Source of the DNA: Blautia wexlerae | GTDB taxonomy: Bacteria; Bacillota; Clostridia; Lachnospirales; Lachnospiraceae | Direction: 5' to 3' | Assembly: GCF_013300825.1 (NCBI RefSeq) | Contig: NZ_JAAIMY010000004.1 | Coordinates: 62,001-126,000, forward strand | DNA length: 64,000 bases | In this document: piece by piece, positions 33,178-42,572 of the stretch | Position numbering within the stretch: position 1 is the stretch's first letter | How the letters are laid out: each line of letters opens with the position of its first letter | Made by a program: the position numbers and the translations under genes | Notes under the pieces: model-generated | The model's database searches: none | What the model was told of the DNA's origin: nothing | Seen by the model: the letters and a program-made list of their open reading frames with translations, nothing else

Positions 33178-33206
33178 ATTATACATCTTTTTTTTCATTT
33201 TCGCAA
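33178..33206 (-). promoter_or_regulatory. Promoter of the CODH/ACS operon
   Basis: TTGCGA (33201-33206) and TATAAT (33178-33183) are separated by 17 bases on the minus strand, about 90 bases before the first start codon. It is the only strong match in the gap before the cluster. Confidence 0.75.
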
Positions 33207-33300
33207 GCTATTTAGCATAAATAATCACTAAAAAAATTTAAAATATATGCTTTGAAATAGCTTTTTTCACAAGAACTGTTAATGCTTTAACCACTATGTT

Positions 33301-33316
33301 ATATTGTTAACAATAT
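33301..33316. promoter_or_regulatory. 16-bp palindrome in the divergent intergenic region
   Basis: ATATTGTTAACAATAT is a perfect palindrome between the CODH operon promoter and the aldo/keto reductase gene. It could be a regulator site (the TTGTTAACAA core is AT-rich and symmetrical). Confidence 0.4.
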
Positions 33317-33435
33317 ATTCTTGCAAAAACTTAATAATTTTTATGTACTTCTGACACATTTTTATGTTATACTTGGACAAGATTATTGGGCAAAGTGGAT
33401 TGCCAAAAGTGTATATAAGAATTGGAGGAATTATT

Positions 33436-34263
33436 TTGGATAATACTGTTTTTCTGAATACAAACAGAGAGATGCCTTTACTCGGACTGGGAGTATACAA
33501 AGCCACGGGGGAAAATGAGGCTGAAAGTGCTGTTATTTCTGCTGTTGAATCAGGATACCGTCTGATTGATACAGCCTCCGTATATAAGAACGAAGAAAAT
33601 GTGGGACGTGGAATCGCCAGATGCGGAATCCCACGAAATGAACTTTTTATTACTACAAAAGTATGGAATACAGCGCAGCGTCTTGGAGATATCCAGGGCG
33701 CTTTCGAAAGAAGCCTGGATCGGCTCAAACTGGATTATGTAGATCTGTATCTGATTCACTGGCCGGTTCCGGGATGTTATCTCAGCACCTGGAAAGTACT
33801 GGAGGAAATCCAGAAATCCGGACGGGCTCTTTCTATCGGTGTCAGTAACTTTGAAATCCGTCATCTGGAAGAGTTGGAAGCCAATTCAGGAATTATACCT
33901 GCTGTAAACCAGATTGAGTGCCATCCGCTCTGCTATCCGAAAGAGTTGATTGATTATTGCCAGAATAAAGGAATTCAGATACAGGCATATGCTCCCCTTG
34001 CAAGAGGTGCATATCTCGACAATGATGTTATGTGTGTACTCGGAACCAAATATGCCCGCACTCCCGCTCAGATCGGTTTGCGTTGGGCTACTCAGAAGGG
34101 AATTTCTGTAATTCCCAAATCTGTACATCCTGACCGTATCAGAAGCAATGGCAATATTTTTGATTTCACAATTGAACAGGAAGATATGGATCTGATCGAT
34201 ACTCTGAATGAGAATTTCCACAGTTCACATATTCCCGAGGATTTAAGGGACATTGCATTTTGA
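33436..34263 (+). CDS. Aldo/keto reductase
   Basis: The start is the TTG at 33436, since GGAGG lies seven bases upstream; an in-frame ATG at 33364 has no site. The 275-residue TIM barrel shows REMPLLGLGVYKA, GYRLIDTASVYKNEENVGRGI (Asp and catalytic Tyr), LFITTKVW with the catalytic Lys, LDYVDLYLIHWP with His, and VIPKSVHPDRI for the NADPH phosphate. Substrate is unknown; members reduce small aldehydes and ketones. It is one of only two clearly intact plus-strand genes after 7 kb and diverges from the CODH operon. Confidence 0.94.
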   Translation: MDNTVFLNTNREMPLLGLGVYKATGENEAESAVISAVESGYRLIDTASVYKNEENVGRGIARCGIPRNELFITTKVWNTAQRLGDIQGAFERSLDRLKLDYVDLYLIHWPVPGCYLSTWKVLEEIQKSGRALSIGVSNFEIRHLEELEANSGIIPAVNQIECHPLCYPKELIDYCQNKGIQIQAYAPLARGAYLDNDVMCVLGTKYARTPAQIGLRWATQKGISVIPKSVHPDRIRSNGNIFDFTIEQEDMDLIDTLNENFHSSHIPEDLRDIAF

Positions 34264-34306
34264 TAAAGATTAACAGAAAAAGCATTTTATCATGTAATGT
34301 AAATGC

Positions 34307-34342
34307 AAAAAGCAGATGTATTTATATAACATCTGCTTTTTT
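34307..34342 (+). terminator. Terminator of the aldo/keto reductase gene
   Basis: AAAAGCAGATGT and ACATCTGC form a stem followed by TTTTTT, 44 bases after the stop. Confidence 0.85.
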
Positions 34343-34420
34343 GTATTTATCATCCCTATTTATAGAATTTCCCGAAAATGATGCATTTGAAAGTTTTTCT
34401 ATAGCATCTCGGTCAGGGCA

Positions 34421-34438
34421 TTTTTCAAACACACTTTA
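34421..34438 (-). repeat. Short repeat AGTGTGTTTGAAAAATG, copy 1
   Basis: The 17-mer overlaps the gpsA stop codon and recurs at about 45,618-45,634, again just after a minus-strand gene. It may be a dispersed 3'-end motif of this genome. Confidence 0.4.
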
Positions 34439-35473
34439 GCGGTTCACTGAATGATTACTGCCATCTTCCCATGGAAGCATCGGTGTCTCCACTTTTTTAT
34501 CTCTTACCATAAGGTCGATCACTGCTTCCGCAGCACTTTTCCCTTCGAACAGAACTTTGTTTACTTCTGTAATGATCGGCATTTCCACATCATATTTTTC
34601 TGCCAGTTCTTTTGCAGCTTTTGCGGAATAGACGCCCTCCACGATCATTTTCACTTCAGCCATTGCCTGCTCCATGGTATATCCTTTTCCCATCAGATAT
34701 CCGGCTTTTCGGTTGCGGCTGTGAACACTGGCACAGGTAACGATCAAATCTCCGATTCCGGACAGACCATAAAAGGTTTCCATACGCGCTCCCATTTTAA
34801 CGCCCAGACGGGAAATCTCTGCAATTCCTCTTGTGATCAGGGCTGCTTTGGTATTATCACCGTATCCCAGACCATCGGCGGTTCCGGCTGCCAGTGCGAT
34901 CACATTCTTCAGCGCTGCACCAAGCTCCACCCCCAGCATATCCGGCGTGGTATAAACTCTGAAAACAGGACTCATAAAGATTCCCTGCAGATATTCTGCA
35001 GTCTCTCTCTTGCGAGAGCTTACCACACATGTTGTAGGCAGTCCCTTTCCGACTTCTTCCGCATGACTCGGTCCGGAAAGTACAGATACCTCGGCCTGTG
35101 GAAGTTCCTGTTCAATAATCTCACTTAATGTAAGAAGTGTTTTCTCCTCCACACCTTTGGCAACATTTACAATCTTCTGACCTTCTTTTACAAAAGGCGC
35201 CAACCGTTTACAGGTACTTCTGGTATAAGGCGACGGAACAGCCAGCACAGCAACATCTGCATCTCTCAGGCTTCTCTCAACATCTGTTGTAATGTCGATC
35301 GGCTCTGGAATCTTAACTCCCGGAAGCTTACTTACATGTTCACGTTTCTCTCTTAATGTTGCAATCTCTTCTCCAAGTGCTGACCACAGGATTACTTCAT
35401 GCCCATTATTATAAAGAAGAATAGCCAGGGCAGTTCCCCAACTCCCTGCACCAAGTACACTGATTTTTGCCAT
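34436..35473 (-). CDS. gpsA: NAD(P)-dependent glycerol-3-phosphate dehydrogenase
   Basis: The 345-residue protein starts MAKISVLGAGSWGTALAILL (NAD-binding GxGxxG) and contains VNVAKGVEE, VLSGPSHAEEV, the catalytic-Lys segment ELGAALKNVIALAAG and GLSGIGDLIVTC. It makes sn-glycerol-3-phosphate for phospholipids. plsY lies 18 bases upstream on the same strand and uses the product, so the two form a lipid-synthesis pair. The last 15 residues are a variable tail. Confidence 0.97.
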   Translation of the reverse strand: MAKISVLGAGSWGTALAILLYNNGHEVILWSALGEEIATLREKREHVSKLPGVKIPEPIDITTDVERSLRDADVAVLAVPSPYTRSTCKRLAPFVKEGQKIVNVAKGVEEKTLLTLSEIIEQELPQAEVSVLSGPSHAEEVGKGLPTTCVVSSRKRETAEYLQGIFMSPVFRVYTTPDMLGVELGAALKNVIALAAGTADGLGYGDNTKAALITRGIAEISRLGVKMGARMETFYGLSGIGDLIVTCASVHSRNRKAGYLMGKGYTMEQAMAEVKMIVEGVYSAKAAKELAEKYDVEMPIITEVNKVLFEGKSAAEAVIDLMVRDKKVETPMLPWEDGSNHSVNR

Positions 35474-35491
35474 ATAAACACCTCTTTTTAT

Positions 35492-36133
35492 TTATTTTTT
35501 TTTGCTTAAATAAATTTTACTTTCTGTTCCGTCCAGAAGTCGTTTTATGTTCTTTTTATGTCTGTAAAATGCCAGCACTGTCAGTGCTCCCATAACAACA
35601 TAGAGCTCTGCAGTATGTGCGTGATCCATATGATAGGATCCCATCTGCCCAAAGACGATCATACTGATAAAAGCTGTCAGATATGCGCTCACTGAGCACA
35701 GGGAAACGTAATGTGTCAGAAAGAACAATCCGAAAAATACAATTGCACAGATTACAAAAATCCGCCAGTCAAAAGCAATCACAAGTCCCACAGAAGCTGC
35801 CACACCTTTTCCGCCTTTGAAGTTCAGATAAAACGGAAAATTATGTCCAAGAATACATCCTGCTGCTGCATAGAGACTCAGCAGAGGAAGGATATCCCCA
35901 TAAGAATTCCCAAATATTGCTTTTGCGATCAGAATCGCAGCAATACATTTCAGGCAGTCGCACAGAAGATTCAGGGCACCTGCTTTCTTTCCAAGAGTAC
36001 GCAGCACATTCGTAGAACCAAGATTTCCGCTTCCCTGTTTGCGGATATCAATATGATAAATCTTTCCTAAAATGTATGCGGTCTGAAAAAGTCCGCATAT
36101 ATATCCTATTGCTATGCAAGCCAAACGTTCCAT
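35492..36133 (-). CDS. plsY: Acyl-phosphate:glycerol-3-phosphate acyltransferase PlsY
   Basis: The 213-residue membrane protein has five to six hydrophobic helices and the PlsY motifs IRKQGSGNLGSTNVLRTLGKK, GHNFPFYLNFKGGKGVA and a later YRHKKNIKRLL. It acylates glycerol-3-phosphate using acyl-phosphate. It sits two bases after der and just before gpsA, a common Firmicutes order. Confidence 0.96.
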   Translation of the reverse strand: MERLACIAIGYICGLFQTAYILGKIYHIDIRKQGSGNLGSTNVLRTLGKKAGALNLLCDCLKCIAAILIAKAIFGNSYGDILPLLSLYAAAGCILGHNFPFYLNFKGGKGVAASVGLVIAFDWRIFVICAIVFFGLFFLTHYVSLCSVSAYLTAFISMIVFGQMGSYHMDHAHTAELYVVMGALTVLAFYRHKKNIKRLLDGTESKIYLSKKK

Positions 36134-36135
36134 GA

Positions 36136-37461
36136 TTATTCCTTCTCACCTCGTTCACGAATAATGAATTTCAGTGATGTTCCTGCAAATCCGAACGCAT
36201 CCCTGATCTTATTCTCCAGATATCTGGTGTAAGAGAAATGCATCAGTTCTTTGTCATTAACAAAGATAACAAATGTCGGAGGTTTTACAGCTACCTGGGT
36301 CATATAATAGATTTTCAGACGTTTTCCTTTGTCAGACGGAGGCTGCTGCATTGCCACTGCCTCAGAAAGGATTTCATTCAGAACACCTGTCTGGATACGC
36401 AATGTCTGGTTTTCGATAACCGCATCAATCGTTTCAAACATTCTGGAAATTCTGAGTCCTGTTTTTGCAGAAATAAATACCAGCTCTGCATACGGCATAT
36501 AGGCCAGAACCTCGCGGATTCTGTTTGTATGTTTGTAAATGGTCTTATCATTTTTCTCAATGGCATCCCATTTATTCACCGCAATGATAACACCTTTTCC
36601 CCTTTCATGGGCAATACCTGCGATTTTGGCATCCTGCTCTGTAACGCCCTCAGATGCATCGATCATTACAATCACGACATCTGCACGCTCTACAGCAGTT
36701 ACTGTACGAATCACGCTGTATCTCTCAATCTCTTCCTTTACTTTACCCTTACGGCGAAGTCCGGCGGTATCGATAAAGATATAATCCTTACCTTGCCACT
36801 TTACCCGGGTGTCTACAGCATCTCTTGTAGTTCCGGCAATGTCGGAAACAATTACACGATCTTCTCCCAGAAGCTTATTTACCAGCGAAGATTTTCCTAC
36901 GTTTGGCTTACCAACGATGGCAATTCTCGGGATTTCATCATCTTCTTCTGTAATTGCGTCTGCAGGAAAATGCTTTGCAACCTCATCCAGCATATCACCC
37001 AGTCCCATACGGTTTGCTGCAGAGATCGGAATGGGTTCTCCAATACCAAGGTTGTAGAACTCATAAACATCCATCATAAATTTCTGGATACTGTCTACCT
37101 TATTCACAACAAGGACAACCGGCTTACCACTGCGTCGGAGCATATCTGCCACCTTCGCATCGGAATCCACCAGTCCCTGATGAACATCTGTAATAAAGAT
37201 GATGACATCTGCCGTATCAATGGCAATCTGAGCCTGTTCTCTCATCTGGGAAAGGATGATGTCGCTGCTGTCCGGTTCAATACCGCCTGTATCGATCATG
37301 GTAAATGTTTTATCCAGCCATGTCACATCTGCATAAATTCTGTCTCTTGTAACGCCGGGTGTATCTTTTACAATAGAAATCTTCTCACCTGCCAGCGCAT
37401 TAAACAATGTGGATTTACCTACATTAGGTCTGCCCACTATCGCTACTACCGGTTTGCTCAT
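36136..37461 (-). CDS. der: Ribosome-associated GTPase Der (EngA)
   Basis: The 441-residue protein has two GTPase domains, each with a P-loop: GRPNVGKST at residues 9-17 and GKPNVGKSS near 183. Each is followed by DTxG and NKxD motifs, and a KH-like domain completes the C-terminus ([20 protein letters not shown]). Der acts in 50S subunit assembly. Its start overlaps the end of the DUF512 gene by 38 bases; AGAAGGAG precedes the ATG. Confidence 0.98.
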   Translation of the reverse strand: MSKPVVAIVGRPNVGKSTLFNALAGEKISIVKDTPGVTRDRIYADVTWLDKTFTMIDTGGIEPDSSDIILSQMREQAQIAIDTADVIIFITDVHQGLVDSDAKVADMLRRSGKPVVLVVNKVDSIQKFMMDVYEFYNLGIGEPIPISAANRMGLGDMLDEVAKHFPADAITEEDDEIPRIAIVGKPNVGKSSLVNKLLGEDRVIVSDIAGTTRDAVDTRVKWQGKDYIFIDTAGLRRKGKVKEEIERYSVIRTVTAVERADVVIVMIDASEGVTEQDAKIAGIAHERGKGVIIAVNKWDAIEKNDKTIYKHTNRIREVLAYMPYAELVFISAKTGLRISRMFETIDAVIENQTLRIQTGVLNEILSEAVAMQQPPSDKGKRLKIYYMTQVAVKPPTFVIFVNDKELMHFSYTRYLENKIRDAFGFAGTSLKFIIRERGEKE

Positions 37462-38806
37462 ATATCTGTCTCCTTCTTATCTTTTTATGGTCTGGTGCTT
37501 CAATCAGACAGTTTACCAGGTCAGAACCCGGTTCATCTACTACTACGACTTCTGTCTTAAGAGCCTGTCTGACATCTTCCACCGTCAGGTCATCCAGAAA
37601 AACATCTTCGCCGCTTCTGAGCATATTGCATGGGATCAGTACTTTTTCCCCCAGTTCTCTCTGCGCAAGCTGATCCATAAGATCAGTAGCTGTGATCAGA
37701 CCGGAAACTGTGATCTTCTCTCCAAAGAAATTATTCTTTACCGCATATACCTCAGCATGGACATTCGGAAATTTCTCCTGTACCAGTTTTATCATTTTAC
37801 CTATATAAGGCGCTGCCAGCCGTCCTGTTGCAACCGTGGCATTTACCTCTCTGTCATCGCCCTCAAGCTGCCCAAGTCTCTCTTTTACCTCTGTTTCAAG
37901 CAGACGCATCATACCAACACCGTTCTCCAACTGAAGGTATCCGTCATATCTGCCCTCCTCAGGAAGTTCATATCCTGCAAGAATGTACCATTCATCCGAA
38001 GCGTGTACAAAATGAATACCATGCTTCCTGATCATAATCTTCTGCCACCGCTCTACCTGACTGATCAGATATCTTGCATCCTCCTTATCAAAAGATTCCA
38101 GTGGATACAAACCTTTTCGATACTTGGAAAGACCTACAGGTACAATTGAAACGCTCTGCAGTACAGGCGCATATTCCGACAGCTTTTCCAGACTGTATTC
38201 CAGTTCATCTCTGTCATTAATCCCTTTGCAGAGTACAATCTGCCCATTCATGGTTACATCGCCTCTATAGAGCCTGTCTACTTTTGCAAGTGCATCTCCG
38301 GCAAAACGATTATGGAGCATTTTGCAGCGAAGTTTTGGGTTCATAGTCTGAAATGATACATTGATAGGCGAAAGGTGAAACTTGATAATACGATCCAGAT
38401 CATAGTCGCTCATATTGGTAAGGGTAACATAGTTCCCCTGCAGAAATGACAGTCTGGAATCGTCATCTTTAAAATATAAAGTTTCTCTCATACCGGGCGG
38501 CATCTGGTCGATAAAGCAGAAAATACAGTGATTGGAACAGGAGCGATATTCATCCATAAGACTGTTCTCAAACTCCACACCAAGGTCATCTTCATATTCT
38601 TTCTCTACTTCCAGTTCCCATTCCTCGCCATTCTTCTTCCGGATAAGGAGCGTAACAAATTCGTCATTCATCAGATAACGATAATCAAACACATCCTCTA
38701 CCGGCTGACCGTTAATGGAAAGCAGCGCATCTCCCGGTTCCAGTTCCAGTTCCTCTCCGATACTGCCCGAAAGAATCCTGGATATTATGTGTAAATTTTT
38801 TTTCAT
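37424..38806 (-). CDS. DUF512 radical SAM protein with PDZ domain
   Basis: The 460-residue protein begins with a PDZ-like segment ([28 protein letters not shown] region). A radical SAM core with C-x3-C-x2-C in [18 protein letters not shown] (about residues 92-110) follows, and the DUF512 domain occupies the last 200 residues. The family is nearly universal beside der in Clostridia; its reaction is unknown, and a link to ribosome or tRNA modification has only been suggested from context. It overlaps the der start. Confidence 0.92.
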   Translation of the reverse strand: MKKNLHIISRILSGSIGEELELEPGDALLSINGQPVEDVFDYRYLMNDEFVTLLIRKKNGEEWELEVEKEYEDDLGVEFENSLMDEYRSCSNHCIFCFIDQMPPGMRETLYFKDDDSRLSFLQGNYVTLTNMSDYDLDRIIKFHLSPINVSFQTMNPKLRCKMLHNRFAGDALAKVDRLYRGDVTMNGQIVLCKGINDRDELEYSLEKLSEYAPVLQSVSIVPVGLSKYRKGLYPLESFDKEDARYLISQVERWQKIMIRKHGIHFVHASDEWYILAGYELPEEGRYDGYLQLENGVGMMRLLETEVKERLGQLEGDDREVNATVATGRLAAPYIGKMIKLVQEKFPNVHAEVYAVKNNFFGEKITVSGLITATDLMDQLAQRELGEKVLIPCNMLRSGEDVFLDDLTVEDVRQALKTEVVVVDEPGSDLVNCLIEAPDHKKIRRRQIYEQTGSSDSGQT

Positions 38807-39068
38807 GAATTTTACTCCATTGGAATGTAACCGGAAATTGTGTGTGGGATAAACTTTTCCGGTACATTTTGTTTCTCGATCATTCAGATCCGGTGATTTA
38901 TTGAATAAATCACTGTTTTAGCAAAGAGTCTTACTGCGCAGGCACAATAACCCTCTGCCTTTTATTCCTGATATCATATAGCAGTAATTCCGGACAAAAT
39001 GTGCTTATGCCCGAAATCCACTATCTTTTATATCATAACAATTATAAAAGAAAAAATCAATAAATTCC

Positions 39069-39097
39069 TTGACGTATTTTAGGGCAAATGTTATATA
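39069..39097 (+). promoter_or_regulatory. Promoter of the prs-like gene
   Basis: TTGACG (39069-39074), a 17-base spacer and TATATA (39092-39097) lie 52 bases before the ATG. The rest of the 343-base gap 38807-39149 shows no gene. Confidence 0.8.
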
Positions 39098-39149
39098 TTA
39101 TATTGAAATCTATTTTTTGAGTATAAAATCACTACTTAGGAGGAGTATT

Positions 39150-40319
39150 ATGCCAAACATAGAATTGTTGGAAAAATCCATGCCGGTTGCACCTATCCGT
39201 ATTGCAGCTCTTGGATGCAGAGAACTTGCTGAAGAAGTTGACAGAAAACTTGTTAAATTCCGTAAAGAACTGGTTGAGCGCAAACAGCTTAGTGTTGTTC
39301 CGCAGGGATACAGCGAAGAATCATTTATTGTAGAATGCGAATGCCCACGTTTCGGAACCGGTGAAGGTAAAGGTTATATTAAGGAATCTGTCCGTGGCGC
39401 TGACCTTTATATTATGGTTGATGTGACCAATTACAGCGAAACTTATACTGTATGCGGACATGAGAATCATATGTCTCCTGACAACCATTTCCAGGATCTT
39501 AAACGAATCATTTCCGCTGCAACAGGTAAAGCACACCGTATCAATGTAATTATGCCGTTCCTTTATGAAGGCCGTCAGCACAGACGTACCAAAAGAGAGT
39601 CTCTGGACTGTGCCCTGGCATTGAAGGAATTAAGCGATATGGGAGTTTCCAATATCATTACCTTTGATGCCCATGATCCACGTGTCCAGAATTCCATTCC
39701 ACTGAATGGTTTTGATAACTTTTTCCCAACTTATCAGTTCCTGAAAGCTCTGATCAAGAGCGTACCGGATCTTCGTGTTGACAATGACCATCTGATGATC
39801 ATCAGCCCTGATGAAGGCGCCATGTCAAGAGCTGTTTATTTCTCCAACATTCTTGGAGTAGATATGGGTATGTTCTACAAACGTCGTGATTACTCTACGA
39901 TTGTCAACGGAAAGAATCCTATTGTTGCACATGAATTCCTCGGAGATTCCGTAGAGGGTAAGGATGTTGTAGTTATCGATGATATGATCTCCTCCGGCGG
40001 AAGTATGCTGGATGTTGCCAAGCAGTTAAAGGAACGCAACGCAAAGAGAGTATTTGTATGCACTACTTACGGACTGTTCACAGATGGTCTGGATAAATTC
40101 GATGAATATTATGAGAAAGGCTGGTTAGACAGAGTGATTACAACCAACCTGAACTATCGTGTTCCGGAGCTTCTGGAAAGACCATACTATGTGGAAGCAA
40201 ATATGAGTAAATATCTTGCAAGTATTATTGATATCATCAATCATGATGTTTCTGTTGAAAAGGTTCGTTCCAGTAACGAAAAGATTATGTCTCTTATGGA
40301 AAAAGTAAATTCCAGATAG
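39150..40319 (+). CDS. prs: Ribose-phosphate pyrophosphokinase, long variant
   Basis: From ATG 39150 (after AGGAGGAG) the protein has 389 residues, longer than the usual 310-320. The extra length is mainly an N-terminal part of about 60 residues before the first conserved block. Core motifs are present: MPFLYEGRQHRRTKRESLDCAL, TFDAHDPR, SPDEGAMSRA and the PRPP loop VVVIDDMISSGGSMLDVA. It should form PRPP from ribose-5-phosphate and ATP. It is monocistronic, with its own promoter and terminator, and reads against all its neighbours. A second standard prs elsewhere cannot be excluded. Confidence 0.9.
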   Translation: MPNIELLEKSMPVAPIRIAALGCRELAEEVDRKLVKFRKELVERKQLSVVPQGYSEESFIVECECPRFGTGEGKGYIKESVRGADLYIMVDVTNYSETYTVCGHENHMSPDNHFQDLKRIISAATGKAHRINVIMPFLYEGRQHRRTKRESLDCALALKELSDMGVSNIITFDAHDPRVQNSIPLNGFDNFFPTYQFLKALIKSVPDLRVDNDHLMIISPDEGAMSRAVYFSNILGVDMGMFYKRRDYSTIVNGKNPIVAHEFLGDSVEGKDVVVIDDMISSGGSMLDVAKQLKERNAKRVFVCTTYGLFTDGLDKFDEYYEKGWLDRVITTNLNYRVPELLERPYYVEANMSKYLASIIDIINHDVSVEKVRSSNEKIMSLMEKVNSR

Positions 40320-40342
40320 CTTTTCCGACAGATAAATATAAC

Positions 40343-40373
40343 AAAAGGGAGCTGTTAACCAGCTCCTTTTTTG
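40343..40373 (+). terminator. Terminator of the prs-like gene
   Basis: AAAAGGGAGCTGTTAACCAGCTCCTTTTTT is a GC-rich hairpin with a T run, about 25 bases after the stop. Confidence 0.85.
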
Positions 40374-40444
40374 CGTATTGTACAGGTAATCTGCAATTCA
40401 GGATTACTCACTTATAACTGTTGTGCTTTCTGACAATTCAGACT

Positions 40445-41296
40445 TTATGAACGTATGCCAAGAAAGGCTCCGAGATTTCCTCTTTTTCCATGGGAAGCTC
40501 TGTGTGAAAAGAGAAACTCCGGGTTACAGCAGGTACAGAGATTTGGCATGGAAATATTCTCTTCCGGGATTCCTGCTTCCAGAAAAATAATCTTGTTTGC
40601 CATCCACAGATTCAACTGATACTTCCCGTTTTCTTTTCTGTAAAACAGCCTGTTCCGGTATTTCTCATCAAAAACCTTTTCAAATTCTTCAATCACATCT
40701 TCGCTGACTTCATAACAATCCTGACAGATGGACGGTCCGATTGCCACTTTCAGATCTTTTGGATCACTTCCGTACTCTTCAGACATCTTTTCTATGGTAA
40801 CTGCACCTATTTTCTGAACCGTACCTCTCCATCCCGAATGAGACAGTCCGATCGCGTGATTCACCGGATCCGCAAAATACAGCGGTACACAATCTGCATA
40901 AAAGGTTGCAAGAACCAGCCCCGGAACATTTGTTATCATTCCATCTGTGTCTGTATAATCACGTGGAACCACAATTCCCTTTCCGCGGTCCTTCTCTGTT
41001 ACTTTCCTCACATTGTTGGTATGAGTCTGATCGGATGTAACGATGTTGTTCATATCAAATCCCATAGCATCAGAAATCCTTCTGTAATTTTCTTTTACAC
41101 AGGATTCTTCATCACCTCTTGTAAAACTCAGGTTCATAGAAGTGTAGATTCCTCTGCTCACTCCGCCAAGGCGGGTGCTGAATCCATGAACAAGCCAGTT
41201 CATCTCTTCATATGCGGGATATGTGAGAAATGTAACATCTTTATTGTTTTTTACATTCATCTTTGGAATCTGTTCATTGTGCCATTTTATATTCAT
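40445..41296 (-). CDS. pgeF: Purine nucleoside phosphorylase/laccase-domain protein (YfiH/PgeF)
   Basis: The 283-residue protein carries the metal site residues in FYADCVPLYFADPVNHAIGLSHSGWRGTVQKIG (Cys and His) plus HGFSTRLGGVSRG at the N-terminus and CTCCNPEFLFSHRASHGKRGN at the C-terminus. These are the hallmarks of the YfiH family, once called polyphenol oxidase and now known for purine nucleoside phosphorylase/adenosine deaminase activity. The gene is the distal member of a conserved group with yraN, rnhB, rbgA and lepB. Confidence 0.93.
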   Translation of the reverse strand: MNIKWHNEQIPKMNVKNNKDVTFLTYPAYEEMNWLVHGFSTRLGGVSRGIYTSMNLSFTRGDEESCVKENYRRISDAMGFDMNNIVTSDQTHTNNVRKVTEKDRGKGIVVPRDYTDTDGMITNVPGLVLATFYADCVPLYFADPVNHAIGLSHSGWRGTVQKIGAVTIEKMSEEYGSDPKDLKVAIGPSICQDCYEVSEDVIEEFEKVFDEKYRNRLFYRKENGKYQLNLWMANKIIFLEAGIPEENISMPNLCTCCNPEFLFSHRASHGKRGNLGAFLGIRS

Positions 41297-41356
41297 AGTT
41301 CATTAATCCCCTCCTGTTGTATGGAAGATTATTCATCGAAGCAGCTTCTGCAATTA

Positions 41357-41722
41357 TTAGAGGATTGTAATATATTCAAACGCATTCTTAACCCAGTGTA
41401 TTTTATCCCCGTCAATTCCTGCCACATCGAAACGGCATGGAATATCCACATTATGATATTCCACTGTAAGAAAATACTTTGCCACCTTACATATGGTTTT
41501 CTGTTTGGCAGGGTTTACCGCAGCCAGTGAATAGCCGGAACTATTGTCTTTTCTGTATTTTACCTCAACAAAAACAAGATATTCTCCATCTCTGGCAATC
41601 AGGTCGATTTCTCCAAATCTGCATCTGTAATTATATCTCAGAATAAATAATCCCTGCTGCTTCAGATAATCAGCAGCTTTTCTTTCGTAACAGCTTCCGG
41701 TAGCCCGGGTATTTTTATGCAA
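41357..41722 (-). CDS. YraN/UPF0102 nuclease-fold protein
   Basis: The 121-residue protein shows NTRATGSCYERKAADYL, ILRYNYRCRFGEIDLIARDG and LVFVEVKYRKD. The E-x-D-x-ExK pattern (GEIDLIA...VEVK) is that of a restriction-endonuclease-like fold, seen in YraN proteins next to rnhB in many bacteria. Its in vivo role is not established. Confidence 0.92.
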   Translation of the reverse strand: MHKNTRATGSCYERKAADYLKQQGLFILRYNYRCRFGEIDLIARDGEYLVFVEVKYRKDNSSGYSLAAVNPAKQKTICKVAKYFLTVEYHNVDIPCRFDVAGIDGDKIHWVKNAFEYITIL

Positions 41723-41816
41723 ATTCTTCTATCCATTTCTTTTTATATGTAGGCATCTTTTGTTGTTACTGCGTATCGCCCAGTATACTGAGGAATAGTA
41801 ATCTTTTTGTTACTGT

Positions 41817-42572
41817 TTATATAAAATGTGTGATAAAAGTCTTTCTGTGGATCGGAGTTTCGCCGTATTTTTTCAGTGCCGCAATATGATCGGCGGAACC
41901 ATATCCCTTATTTGACACAAAACCATATTCAGGAAATACTTTATCATACTCATCCATCATTCTGTCCCTTGTCACTTTTGCAACAATACTTGCCGCTGCA
42001 ATGGAAACACTTTTTGCATCTCCTTTAATAATGGGAACCTGCGGAATGGTGATCTGAGGAATCGTAACTGCATCATTGAGAAGAAGCTGAGGGATTACTT
42101 CCAGTTTACTTACCGCCTCCCGCATTGCCTCATAAGTAGCCTGAAGGATATTGATCTCATCAATACGCTCCGGGCTGCGCATACCAATTCCTACTGAAAC
42201 TGCTTCCTTCATGATTACATCATACAGTTCTTCTCTTCTGGAAGCACTGAGTTTCTTGGAATCATTCAGATAAAGGATCCGACTGTCCTGCGGCAGGATT
42301 ACCGCACATGCCACAACCGGACCTGCAAGGGGACCTCTTCCCACTTCATCAATTCCGCATAAATAACCAAGATGTTCATATTTATGCTCATATACCTTCA
42401 TATTTTCAATACGCTGCTTTTCCGCTTCCAGAGCTGCTTCCTTTTTGTGACACTGTGCGATCAGCTTTTGCACACCACTTCTGGTATCTTCTTTATAAAT
42501 TTCATATAAAGCCGGGTAACTGCTCATATCTGCTGCAGCAAACTCGGCTTTAACCTCGGCTATTGTTTTCAT
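41817..42572 (-). CDS. rnhB: Ribonuclease HII
   Basis: The start ATG at 42570-42572 overlaps the rbgA stop (ATGA), giving 251 residues. An N-terminal helical extension of about 70 residues, common in Firmicutes, precedes the catalytic domain with CGIDEVGRGPLAGPVV, IIKGDAKSVSIAAASIVAKVTRDRMM and FPEYGFVSNKGYG. It removes ribonucleotides from DNA/RNA hybrids. Overlap with rbgA implies coupled translation. Confidence 0.96.
   Translation of the reverse strand: MKTIAEVKAEFAAADMSSYPALYEIYKEDTRSGVQKLIAQCHKKEAALEAEKQRIENMKVYEHKYEHLGYLCGIDEVGRGPLAGPVVACAVILPQDSRILYLNDSKKLSASRREELYDVIMKEAVSVGIGMRSPERIDEINILQATYEAMREAVSKLEVIPQLLLNDAVTIPQITIPQVPIIKGDAKSVSIAAASIVAKVTRDRMMDEYDKVFPEYGFVSNKGYGSADHIAALKKYGETPIHRKTFITHFI

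Noticed and set aside
33092-33300. Cobalamin riboswitch in front of the CODH operon
   Set aside because: The leader is only about 90 bases and contains no B12-box-like sequence.
36238-37560. 440-residue plus-strand frame opposite der
   Set aside because: It is the reverse complement of der with Cys/His-rich, low-quality composition and no ribosome site; der on the minus strand is certain.
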